This document shows, piece after piece, positions 8,727 through 15,610 of a DNA stretch of 23,264 nt. The notes beneath the pieces were generated by a model, which did no database searches, was not told the origin of the DNA, and saw nothing but the letters and a program-made list of their open reading frames with translations. A program made the translations under genes and the position numbers. The DNA comes from Anaerotignum sp. (GTDB taxonomy: Bacteria > Bacillota > Clostridia > Lachnospirales > Anaerotignaceae), in the NCBI GenBank assembly GCA_020024255.1, contig JAHHTX010000025.1, forward strand, positions 1-23,264, given 5' to 3'. The first letter of the stretch is position 1, and every line of letters starts with the position of its first letter.

Positions 8727-8774
8727 ACATCTATATGAATATGAAGAGATGATTTAGATAGAGGGGGGAATGAA

Positions 8775-9608
8775 ATGAATAATCAGAATATCAATACAGA
8801 AATTGATTATCCTTATGTCATTTTTCGGTTGAATAATGAATTGTTTTCTGTAAGTGGAAAATATGTTTCCACTATACAGCAGTTTCCGGAAGCTATTATA
8901 CATGTACCCCATGCACCTTCATATGTGCGTGGTACATTTTCTTATCAAGGGCAGACAATCTCTATTGTGGATTTGCGTTTGCTGTTTGGTTGGAAAAGTG
9001 TGGAAGAGGAATATCAGGAATTTTCCGATATGATAGAACAGAGAAAAAACGACCATATTCACTGGGTGAGAACATTTGAGGAATGTACACGGGAAAATAA
9101 GGAATTTCCTTTGGCAACGGATTTTCATCAATGTGCATTAGGAAAATGGAGAGATAAGTTTAAAACAAAAAACAATACCATTGCACACCATTTAAATAAA
9201 ATGGACGCACCTCATGCAGCAATTCATCATGCAGCTATTGAGGTTATGGAGTATGAGCATGATCATAAAGATGGCACAAATGATGAATTTAAACAAAAGA
9301 TTGTACACCAAGTTGTGAATCAAATGATGCCGCAGATGTTGTCTATATTAGATGAAACAAAGAGAATTTTCCGTGATTTGGAGTATCGGGAAATGATTTT
9401 GGTTCTGGGTGGAGAAAAGCCTGTGGGTCTTTTGGTAGATGAAGTCATAGCGGTAGATGACCTTGTCTATGAACAGGGAGGCAAACTGTCCGAAAGTACA
9501 TTAAAAAAGGGACTGATGTTGGCGGTACAGCGATATAAAAAAACAAAAGAGCTTGTTTTGGAATTGGATGTGCCCGGCATCAAAGAAAAAGTTGATCTTG
9601 ATGATTAA
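8775..9608 (+). CDS. CheW-like adaptor with inserted CZB zinc-binding domain
   Basis: A 277-residue chemotaxis coupling protein in which a chemoreceptor zinc-binding (CZB) domain sits inside the CheW fold. Residues 12-72 form the first half of CheW, ending with the typical GQTISIVDLRLLFG. Residues about 80-160 are the CZB domain with the four expected zinc ligands: H94 in DHIHW, C120 in CALGKW, and H147 and H151 in HAAIH. Residues 200-265 return to CheW with MILVLGGEKPVGLLVDEVIAVDDL. CheW proteins link chemoreceptors to the CheA kinase; CZB domains bind zinc and are linked to sensing of zinc or oxidants. No other chemotaxis gene is nearby. AGGGGGG (8762-8768) is a strong ribosome site. Helical residues 160-200 may be a linker. 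Confidence 0.88.
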   Translation: MNNQNINTEIDYPYVIFRLNNELFSVSGKYVSTIQQFPEAIIHVPHAPSYVRGTFSYQGQTISIVDLRLLFGWKSVEEEYQEFSDMIEQRKNDHIHWVRTFEECTRENKEFPLATDFHQCALGKWRDKFKTKNNTIAHHLNKMDAPHAAIHHAAIEVMEYEHDHKDGTNDEFKQKIVHQVVNQMMPQMLSILDETKRIFRDLEYREMILVLGGEKPVGLLVDEVIAVDDLVYEQGGKLSESTLKKGLMLAVQRYKKTKELVLELDVPGIKEKVDLDD

Positions 9609-9613
9609 ACCAC

Positions 9614-9657
9614 AAAGCAGTACAAATATCTTAAAGATATGTTGTACTGCTTTTTTT
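9614..9657 (+). terminator. Terminator after cheW-CZB
   Basis: AAAGCAGTACAA (9614-9625) pairs with TTGTACTGC (9642-9650) followed by seven T residues. The loop itself can fold through ATATCTT and AAGATAT. It overlaps the last bases of the convergent PHP gene. On the minus strand the T-run is poor, so termination there is uncertain. Confidence 0.88.
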
Positions 9658-10519
9658 ATTTGCTGAGAGAAGTTCTTTTTTTCAAGTTTTCCCAAAGGGA
9701 GTAAGGCAGGGAGAGATTGCCCAGTCCTGTACCCAGTTGAATGTTGGGTTTATTTTTACCATGAAAGTCACTGCCACCGGAAGGAAGAAGTGCATAGGTT
9801 TCTGCAATCTTTTTCATGGCTGCTGTTTGTTTTGGGGTAAAGGTGGTGTAATAACATTCCATGCCGTCCAGTCCGTAGGAAACCAGCTCTTCACAGAGAA
9901 GGGACAGTTCTTCTGTATCCAGTCCGTAGAGGGTGGGATGTGCCAAAATCGCTGCACCGCCAGATTTTTTGATGGTTTCGATACAGGCTTTCGGTGTCGG
10001 AAAATCCCGCAACACATAGCCGGGGCAGCCGGGGGAAAGATATCGGGCAAATGCTGTTTTGCGGTCGGAAACCATACCCTTTTCCAAAAGCACATTGGCA
10101 AAGTGTGCCCTTGTAATGATTTTGCCACCTGCATTATTGGTGACTTCTTCTAAAGAAACAGGCAGACCTATGCGTGTTAGGTTTTCCGCCATATGAATAT
10201 TGCGGTTGACACGGCTTTGCTGAATATTTTCGATAAAATGCAAAAGAGCAGGGGCGTGACAGTCTATACCAAGACCGACAATGTGTATTTCAGGATGGTG
10301 ATATTTTGGCCAAAGAGCAGCAAATTCCATGCCTCCGATAGTTTCTATGCCATAAAATTCTCCTGCTTTTAGAAATTCTGCAATGCCATCTGCTGTATCA
10401 TGGTCGGTGAGGGCGATGGCAGAAAGCCCTTTCTGTTTTGCAAGCAGAACCAGCTCTGTGGGGGAAAATGTACCATCAGAGCAGCAGGAGTGCGTGTGCA
10501 GGTCAACGGTTTGTTGCAT
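9656..10519 (-). CDS. PHP-domain phosphoesterase (YciV/RNase AM-like)
   Basis: A 287-residue protein of the polymerase and histidinol phosphatase (PHP) superfamily, which uses a metal cluster to hydrolyse phosphoesters. Visible metal-ligand motifs in order: LHTHSCCSDGT at residues 7-17, LTDHDT near 37-42, GMEF, HIVGLGID, ILAHPTLYG, and GSDFHG near the C-terminus. Length and motif order match the YciV/TrpH group, whose E. coli member is a 5'-3' exoribonuclease acting on RNA ends and on nucleoside 3',5'-bisphosphates. I infer a similar activity without proof of substrate. AAAGGAGGG (complement of 10529-10537) lies 9 nt before the ATG. It is convergent with cheW-CZB and divergent from the next gene. 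Confidence 0.88.
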   Translation of the reverse strand: MQQTVDLHTHSCCSDGTFSPTELVLLAKQKGLSAIALTDHDTADGIAEFLKAGEFYGIETIGGMEFAALWPKYHHPEIHIVGLGIDCHAPALLHFIENIQQSRVNRNIHMAENLTRIGLPVSLEEVTNNAGGKIITRAHFANVLLEKGMVSDRKTAFARYLSPGCPGYVLRDFPTPKACIETIKKSGGAAILAHPTLYGLDTEELSLLCEELVSYGLDGMECYYTTFTPKQTAAMKKIAETYALLPSGGSDFHGKNKPNIQLGTGLGNLSLPYSLWENLKKRTSLSK

Positions 10520-10556
10520 ATCATAAAACCCTCCTTTTTACATGGTTTCTTCTGTT

Positions 10557-10565
10557 ATTATATCA
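10557..10565 (-). promoter_or_regulatory. Extended -10 promoter of the PHP gene
   Basis: On the minus strand TGATATAAT gives a perfect TATAAT with an extended TG. No good -35 hexamer is seen, which fits an extended -10 promoter. It lies about 40 nt before the PHP start. Confidence 0.55.
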
Positions 10566-10625
10566 TATCTTACAGGGAAGTTCCATAAAATAGAAGCAGA
10601 GAGAAAAGGAAAGAGGGCGGATTTT

Positions 10626-11033
10626 TTGGAGAAAAAACCGAGAAAGAAGAAGGAGAAAAATACAGAGGGCAAGCAGATGATTTGTTTGGTAAAGGGACTT
10701 GCTATTGCCTTTGCCATCACTTGTATTGTATTTATCGGCTGCGGTATTATGCTGACCTATTTTGCCATGTCCGAAAAGAGTATTCCTGTCATTGCCCTTG
10801 GCTGTTCGGCAATATCGGCAGCTGCTGCTGGCTATGACTGGGCAGTTTGTATGCAGCACAGAGGTATTTTCTGGGGTATGGCAGCAGGGATTGTTTACGG
10901 ACTTTTGCTATATGTGATTACCTCTTTAGCAGCGGCAGATTTTTCTGTACATATGTCTTTCTTTATGAACCTGATTGTCGCCTTGGCAGGTGGTGCAGTA
11001 GGCGGAATTATGGGTATAAATCGTAGAAAGTAG
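10626..11033 (+). CDS. TIGR04086/DUF3792 family membrane protein
   Basis: A small membrane protein of about 118-135 residues with four predicted membrane segments: ICLVKGLAIAFAITCIVF, IPVIALGCSAISAAAAGY, FWGMAAGIVYGLLLYVIT and FFMNLIVALAGGAVGGIMG. The C-terminal AGGAVGGIMGINRRK resembles the TIGR04086 (PF12670) family, which in Clostridia is often found next to yajC, the scf genes and secDF. Function is unknown. The start is uncertain. TTG 10626 has AGAGGG 8 nt upstream and includes a lysine-rich leader; ATG 10677 has AGAGGG 7 nt upstream and begins just before the first membrane segment. An in-frame ATG at 10542 lacks a ribosome site and falls beside the divergent PHP promoter. Confidence 0.7.
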   Translation: MEKKPRKKKEKNTEGKQMICLVKGLAIAFAITCIVFIGCGIMLTYFAMSEKSIPVIALGCSAISAAAAGYDWAVCMQHRGIFWGMAAGIVYGLLLYVITSLAAADFSVHMSFFMNLIVALAGGAVGGIMGINRRK

Positions 11034-11095
11034 GAAAAATTACCCTTTATCTGTGGGAAAACCGTAGGAATTTTTTTGAGAAACGGAAACTTTTT

Positions 11096-11124
11096 TTGCA
11101 ATTTGAAAGAAATTGTGTTATACT
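11096..11124 (+). promoter_or_regulatory. Sigma-A promoter of secDF
   Basis: TTGCAA (11096-11101), a 17-nt spacer, TATACT (11119-11124) and an extended TG at 11116-11117. This predicts a start near 11131 and a leader of about 140 nt before secD. Confidence 0.7.
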
Positions 11125-11136
11125 GTTGCAGGCAAT

Positions 11137-11271
11137 ATGGGAAGGTGTGTTTTTTCTGTCCGCTATACGGGAAAAGCCGCCTTTCTTTACTTAAAAGAAC
11201 GGGGACAGGCTTATGCTGTGTACCAAAGAAAATGGATTCACCAAAAGGTGAACGGAGTATCAGGAGGATAA
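11137..11271 (+). CDS. Possible 44-codon leader ORF before secD
   Basis: An open frame from ATG 11137 to TAA 11269-11271 encodes 44 residues beginning MGRCVFSVRYTGKAAFLYLK and ending VNGVSGG. It stops 3 nt before the secD ATG, so the secD ribosome site lies inside its last codons. It has no signal peptide, no membrane segment and no RAPP-like arrest motif, unlike known secDF- or yidC-linked arrest peptides. Its own ribosome site is weak (AGG at 11130-11132). A second frame is also open here, so it could be chance. Confidence 0.2.
   Translation: MGRCVFSVRYTGKAAFLYLKERGQAYAVYQRKWIHQKVNGVSGG
11237..11252 (+). promoter_or_regulatory. Perfect hairpin in the secD leader
   Basis: TTCACC and GGTGAA form a 6-bp stem with an AAAA loop, ending 9 nt before the secD ribosome site AGGAGG (11262-11267). 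It could tune translation initiation. The base pairing is seen directly; regulation is inferred. Confidence 0.35.
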
Positions 11272-11274
11272 GAG

Positions 11275-12513
11275 ATGAAAACAAAAGGCAGGCTGATGCT
11301 GTTTGGTATGTTGGTTCTGGCGGTGGTTCTGAGTTTTTTGACTCTGAACGGTATCGGAGCAGATGGCAAACTGAGCGCAGCAAGCATCCGGCAAGGACTG
11401 GATTTAAGTGGCGGTGTATACATTGTATATGAAGCAGACAAGGAAAACGTAACACCGGAAGAAATGAGTGCAGCAGTTTCTTTGATTCAGGGACGTTTGG
11501 ACTGGAACGGCTGGACAGAAGCAGAAGTTGCACAGGAAGGCGAAAAACGTCTGCGTGTCGATATTCCGGGTGTGGAAAATGCAGAAGAAGCCATTAGAGA
11601 AATTGGACAGACAGCACAGCTGATGTTTGCAGACGAAGAAGGCAAAGTTCTGCTTACTGGTGATATGGTTCAAGATGCAACAAAACAGGTTGGAGATGTG
11701 GCAAACAATGGGAATGCACAGCCCTATGTTGCTTTGAAATTTAATGAAGAAGGCAAGAAACTGTTTGCAGATGCAACGGCTCAGAATGTGGGTAAATCTA
11801 TTCAGATTATTATGGATACCACGGTCATCAGTGCGCCTGTAGTATCTAACCCCATTACAGATGGTAATGCGATTATCACAGGGAATTTTACCGGGGAATC
11901 CGCAGAAGAACTGGCGTCTTTGATTCGTGCAGGTTCTCTGCCCTTTAATCTCAATGTGATACATATGAAAAACGTCGGGGCAAGACTGGGCGCAGATGCA
12001 CTGCACAGTGGTATTTTGGCTGGTATTGTTGGTATTTGTCTGGTACTGCTGTTTATGCTTATTGTATATAAAATTCTGGGTCTTGCCGCAGACTTGGCAT
12101 TGATTATTTATGTAGGTCTGGAACTGGTGCTTTTGAGTGCCTTTGGCATTACACTAACACTGCCGGGGATTGCCGGTATCGTCCTTTCTATTGGTATGGC
12201 TGTAGATGCCAATGTTGTCATTTTTGAAAGAATTAAAGAAGAAATGACAGCAGGCAATACATTGCGTCTTTCCGTAAGAAATGGTTTTGGCAAAGCATTC
12301 CCTGCCATTTTGGACGGGAATGTGACAACACTGATTGCAGCTATTGTGTTGTTTGCTTTTGGGTCTGGTACAGTAAAAGGCTTTGCTACCACACTGATGA
12401 TGGGGATAATTATTTCCATGTTTACTGCTTTGGTGATTACCAGAGTTATCGTAAACGGCTTGATTCACAGTGGTGTACATAATCCCAAACTGTACGGTAT
12501 GCGGACGAAGTAA
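11275..12513 (+). CDS. secD: Protein translocase subunit SecD
   Basis: SecD works with SecF in the membrane, using the proton gradient to pull proteins through SecYEG. An N-terminal membrane segment (residues 8-28) is followed by the P1 start IRQGLDLSGGVYIVYEAD. A periplasmic-type extracellular domain comes next, then a five-helix block. The TM4 signature GIVLSIGMAVDANVVIFERIKEE includes D311, the proton-path aspartate equivalent to E. coli D519. The length of 412 residues is typical for Firmicutes separate SecD. AGGAGG (11262-11267) is 7 nt before the ATG. secF follows after 15 nt. Confidence 0.96.
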   Translation: MKTKGRLMLFGMLVLAVVLSFLTLNGIGADGKLSAASIRQGLDLSGGVYIVYEADKENVTPEEMSAAVSLIQGRLDWNGWTEAEVAQEGEKRLRVDIPGVENAEEAIREIGQTAQLMFADEEGKVLLTGDMVQDATKQVGDVANNGNAQPYVALKFNEEGKKLFADATAQNVGKSIQIIMDTTVISAPVVSNPITDGNAIITGNFTGESAEELASLIRAGSLPFNLNVIHMKNVGARLGADALHSGILAGIVGICLVLLFMLIVYKILGLAADLALIIYVGLELVLLSAFGITLTLPGIAGIVLSIGMAVDANVVIFERIKEEMTAGNTLRLSVRNGFGKAFPAILDGNVTTLIAAIVLFAFGSGTVKGFATTLMMGIIISMFTALVITRVIVNGLIHSGVHNPKLYGMRTK

Positions 12514-12528
12514 AAGGAGGCAGATGTA

Positions 12529-13404
12529 ATGAGAATTATAGAAAATAGAAAGAAATTTTTTGTTGCCTCCCTTTGTGTAATTATATTGGGCTTGGCAGCA
12601 ATGGTGTACAATGCAGCTACAGGCAAAGGTGTATTCCACTTTGACGTAGAATTTACCGGTGGTACTTCTATGGAGATTGATATGGGAAAAGAATACAAAC
12701 AGAAGGATTTGGAAAAAATTCTGAAAGATGTAACAGGGCAAGATGCACCACAGATTCAGGCGATTATTGGTACAAACGAAGTGGCAATCAAACTGAAATC
12801 TATTGATGGGGAAACAAGAGAAAACCTTATGGCTGAAATCCAGAAGGTATATCCTGATGCAGTTATGGGCGAAGTTTCCGACGTTAGTGGTACAGTAAGC
12901 CGTGAAATGCAGTCATCAGCCATTAAAGCAACACTCATCGCTGGTATTGCCATGCTGATTTATATTTCTATTCGGTTTAAAGATATTCGTGCAGGCGGAA
13001 GTGCGATTTTGGCACTGCTTCATGACGTATTGGTGGTATTGGCAGCATATGCAATTTTCCGCATTCCGGTTAATACAACATTTATTGTCGTATTGCTGAC
13101 GATACTGGGGTATTCTATCAATGCGACTATTGTTATCTTTGACCGTATCAGAGAAAACAAAGTTTCCTTCCGTCCCAATCAGACAGCGGAAAAAATCAAT
13201 ACAAGTATTACCCAGACACTGGCTCGCTCTATCAATACATCTATTACTACACTGTTTACAGTTGGTGCAATCTATTTCTTGGGCGTACAGTCCATTAAAG
13301 AATTTGCACTGCCTATGATGATTGGTATTTTGGCAGGGGCATATTCCTCTATTTGTATTTCCGGTTCTATTTGGTATGAACTTCTGCCAAAACGGGAAAA
13401 ATAA
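12529..13404 (+). CDS. secF: Protein translocase subunit SecF
   Basis: Partner of SecD, 291 residues. The start RKKFFVASLCVIILGLAAMVY is the first membrane segment, followed by VEFTGGTSMEIDM, the classic SecF extracellular motif. The membrane block carries SIRFKDIRAGGSAILALLHD and then GYSINATIVIFDRIREN. In most SecF proteins this last motif is GYSIND; here residue 199 is Ala instead of the aspartate that lies in the proton path. The following conserved arginine is kept (R233 in TLARSINTS). AAAGGAGG (12512-12519) overlaps the secD stop region. The pair is encoded separately, as is usual in Clostridia. Confidence 0.95.
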   Translation: MRIIENRKKFFVASLCVIILGLAAMVYNAATGKGVFHFDVEFTGGTSMEIDMGKEYKQKDLEKILKDVTGQDAPQIQAIIGTNEVAIKLKSIDGETRENLMAEIQKVYPDAVMGEVSDVSGTVSREMQSSAIKATLIAGIAMLIYISIRFKDIRAGGSAILALLHDVLVVLAAYAIFRIPVNTTFIVVLLTILGYSINATIVIFDRIRENKVSFRPNQTAEKINTSITQTLARSINTSITTLFTVGAIYFLGVQSIKEFALPMMIGILAGAYSSICISGSIWYELLPKREK

Positions 13405-13454
13405 ACTTTTTGCAGTACCCAAAATGAATATAAGACATAAAATATAAAATATAA

Positions 13455-13498
13455 AAGAGACTGCTGTGCCAAAGAATTGGTACAGCAGCCTCTTTTTA
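13455..13498 (+). terminator. Terminator after secF
   Basis: AGAG plus CTGCTGTGCC (13461-13470) pairs with GGTACAGCAG (13479-13488) plus CTCT, with one G-U pair, followed by a T-run to 13498. The minus-strand reading has an A-rich left flank giving a T-run too, so it probably serves the convergent DUF1963 gene as well. Confidence 0.85.
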
Positions 13499-13502
13499 TT
13501 TT

Positions 13503-14363
13503 TTAACAACAATCCCAGCTGTATAAAACGTGGCTGAAGTCTTTCTTTTTTAAATTTTCAAGGGGAATGAAAAAGTTGCCTACACCACAGTCCCCCCAAA
13601 GCACATAATCCTTTTTGCCTATGCCATCGGAATCTAGCTGAAAAAGAAGCGTATCATATTTCTGCAAATCTGCACAGCCCCAACGAGGGTCTTGCTGCGT
13701 AAAGAAAGGATAACCTAGCATCCAATGTCCATCTGTTTCATAGTGAGAGAAAAAGTATTCACGTTCTGCTTTCGTAAAAAAGGAATACCAACCTTCTGGC
13801 TCAACAGATTCTCCGCATACCTCTTGTATGATATTGGCGATTACGCTGTCAAAGGCATAATGGGATATGGTCATGGCACAGTTTTGTTTTTTTATCTGCA
13901 AAGCCGCCTCTTCCATTACAGGAAAACCATAGGAATCTTCTGCAGGCATATCCGGAATACCTTTTTCTCTGATTTGCTCCTCTGTTGTGGTTTCATCTAC
14001 TTGGGCGTGGTATACCACCCGAAAGTTGGTCTGTTCATGGGGACAATCGAAGTCCGCACCTGCAATATCATCATCTGCAACGAAAAACTGCAATAATCCT
14101 GTCTGTGGCAGAGGGGAGTCTGCATCAATTTCTGCTTCATCAAAATTGATTTGGGCAAGGAGCAGAAGGTTTTCTCCTTTGGTGTCTGTGGGATAGGGTT
14201 TTGACAAGTCCCAGTAAGGCAGACCGCCGATTTTGGAGCAGAATATGGTGGTTTTCTTTTCCGGATCTATTTTCAGCCGATAAGCATCGCAGTCTGTTTG
14301 ATGATGGAGTTCATCTATGACTTTTTTTATCCGTTCTGTAGGAGGTGTTTTGGTTTGTGTCAT
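13503..14363 (-). CDS. DUF1963 (YwqG family) protein, copy 2
   Basis: A soluble 286-residue protein of the DUF1963/YwqG family, function unknown. Family features are the early GGLPYWDLSKPYP, then LLLAQINFDEAE and PLPQTGLLQFFVADDD, a central HWMLGYPFFTQQDPRW, and the C-terminal WGDCGVGNFFIPLENLKKKDF. It has no signal peptide or membrane segment. The upstream paralogue is very similar at both ends and more divergent in the middle, pointing to a tandem duplication. I chose the ATG at 14363 because AAAGGAAG (complement of 14370-14377) is 6 nt upstream; the first in-frame ATG at 14369 would touch the ribosome site. The gap to the upstream copy is 18 nt. Confidence 0.88.
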   Translation of the reverse strand: MTQTKTPPTERIKKVIDELHHQTDCDAYRLKIDPEKKTTIFCSKIGGLPYWDLSKPYPTDTKGENLLLLAQINFDEAEIDADSPLPQTGLLQFFVADDDIAGADFDCPHEQTNFRVVYHAQVDETTTEEQIREKGIPDMPAEDSYGFPVMEEAALQIKKQNCAMTISHYAFDSVIANIIQEVCGESVEPEGWYSFFTKAEREYFFSHYETDGHWMLGYPFFTQQDPRWGCADLQKYDTLLFQLDSDGIGKKDYVLWGDCGVGNFFIPLENLKKKDFSHVLYSWDCC

Positions 14364-14381
14364 CAACATCTTCCTTTCTTT

Positions 14382-15239
14382 TTAATAGCAGTCCCAGTTA
14401 TATAAAACTTTACTGAAATCTTTCTTTTTTAAATGTTCAAGAGGAATGAAGAAGTTGCCTACACCACAATCTCCCCACATAATGTAATCCATGTCATCTT
14501 CTGAGTCTATTTGCAAAAGCAGCGTATCGTATTGCAGATAACCCGCATCTTCTCTGATGTCGCCTTGTGTAAAGAAGGGGTAGCCAAGCATCCAATTTCC
14601 ACAGGCAAGGTTAGGGTCACATATATAGTCTTCCTCTTCGTCGGTTATGTAGGAATACCATTCTCTTTCACCTAAGTCTTCTTTGCATACGTCTTTTATG
14701 ATGTCAGCCATTATGGCATCAAATCGATAGTCTTCTGTACCCATAACCGCCTGTTTCTTTTGGATTTTCACAGCAACCTCTTTCAAAATAGGGAAAAAAC
14801 AGTCATCATCCACAGGCATATCGGGAATCCCCTGTTCTTTTATCTGCTGTGCAGTTACGGTTTTGTCAATATGGGGATGATATACGACACGAAAATCTTT
14901 TTGTACATCAGGTTCATCAAAATTCGCACCCCACATCATATCCTCATCGACGGCAATGAAAAATTGCAGCATACCTGTTTGGGGCAGGGGGGAATCGGCA
15001 TCAATTTCTGCTTCATCAAAGTTGATTTGGGCAAGCAGAAAGAGTTTTTCTCCTTTGGAATCCACAGGATAGGGTTTTGTTAAATCCCAATAGGGCAGAC
15101 CGCCAAATTTGGAGCAGATTGGTGTTGTTTCCTGCTCCGGCTGTAGCTCCAGATAGTAGGCATCACGAGCAGTTCTGCGTTTCAGTTCATCTAATATTGC
15201 TTGAATCCGTTCTGTAGGGGGTGTTGCTCTTTCTACCAT
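14382..15239 (-). CDS. DUF1963 (YwqG family) protein, copy 1
   Basis: First gene of the tandem pair, 285 residues, with the same plan: TPPTERIQAILDEL, GGLPYWDLTKPYP, FLLAQINFDEAE, PLPQTGMLQFFI, NWMLGYPFFTQGD and the C-terminal MWGDCGVGNFFIPLEHLKKKDF. It has more acidic residues in the centre (VDEDMMWG, TDEEEDY) than its partner. No function is established. The ATG at 15239 is 9 nt after AGGAAAGG; the ATG at 15248 abuts the ribosome site, the same layout as in copy 2. That repeated start region supports duplication of the whole unit including its ribosome site. A strong minus-strand promoter lies just upstream. Confidence 0.88.
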   Translation of the reverse strand: MVERATPPTERIQAILDELKRRTARDAYYLELQPEQETTPICSKFGGLPYWDLTKPYPVDSKGEKLFLLAQINFDEAEIDADSPLPQTGMLQFFIAVDEDMMWGANFDEPDVQKDFRVVYHPHIDKTVTAQQIKEQGIPDMPVDDDCFFPILKEVAVKIQKKQAVMGTEDYRFDAIMADIIKDVCKEDLGEREWYSYITDEEEDYICDPNLACGNWMLGYPFFTQGDIREDAGYLQYDTLLLQIDSEDDMDYIMWGDCGVGNFFIPLEHLKKKDFSKVLYNWDCY

Positions 15240-15274
15240 AAGTATCATCCTTTCCTATTTTTGTCATTTTTTTC

Positions 15275-15303
15275 AGTATAAGGCAAACATATGTTTTCGT
15301 CAA
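15275..15303 (-). promoter_or_regulatory. Sigma-A promoter of the DUF1963 pair
   Basis: Read on the minus strand: TTGACG (complement of 15298-15303), 17 nt, TATACT (complement of 15275-15280). Five of six bases match consensus in each hexamer. It is divergent from the ferredoxin gene. Confidence 0.75.
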
Positions 15304-15403
15304 TAGGTTTTTCCGTAAGACGGGAAATGTGATATGGTTACAGAAAAAAAGAAGGAAAGGAGATATACTTTTTACAGGACTTTCAATATGGGGAGGAAGA
15401 GAT

Positions 15404-15610
15404 ATGGGAGGAAGAAAGAAAAGATTTGCAAGCGTTTTGGACAGAGAATGTGTTGCCTGCGGCAGCTGTGTGAAAGTCTGTCCCATAAACGCAATCAGTG
15501 TATATAAAGGTTTGTTCGCAGTAGTGAATACAGAGAAATGTGTGGGGTGTGGAAAGTGCAGCAAAACCTGCCCTGCCTCTATCATCACCATAAAGGAGGC
15601 GGCAGAATGA
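15404..15610 (+). CDS. Small 2[4Fe-4S] ferredoxin
   Basis: A 68-residue soluble ferredoxin with two complete cluster-binding motifs, CVACGSCVKVCP and CVGCGKCSKTCP. Each provides CxxCxxCxxxC, so two [4Fe-4S] clusters are expected. It probably passes electrons to the membrane protein encoded next. I chose the ATG at 15404 because GGAGGA (15392-15397) is 6 nt upstream; the longer frame from 15329 adds a basic non-homologous leader. The stop overlaps the next start as ATGA, indicating translational coupling. A weak extended -10 (TGTGATATG, 15328-15336) may drive it. Confidence 0.88.
   Translation: MGGRKKRFASVLDRECVACGSCVKVCPINAISVYKGLFAVVNTEKCVGCGKCSKTCPASIITIKEAAE

Noticed and set aside
10400..11274. 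Search for scfA/scfB (SCIFF peptide and maturase) or yajC between the TIGR04086 gene and secD
   Set aside because: No cysteine-rich SCIFF peptide or radical SAM gene is present; only the secDF leader fills the gap.
11076..11432. Longer plus-strand frame overlapping the secD start
   Set aside because: It starts before the predicted transcript start, runs far into secD in another frame and has no recognisable domain.
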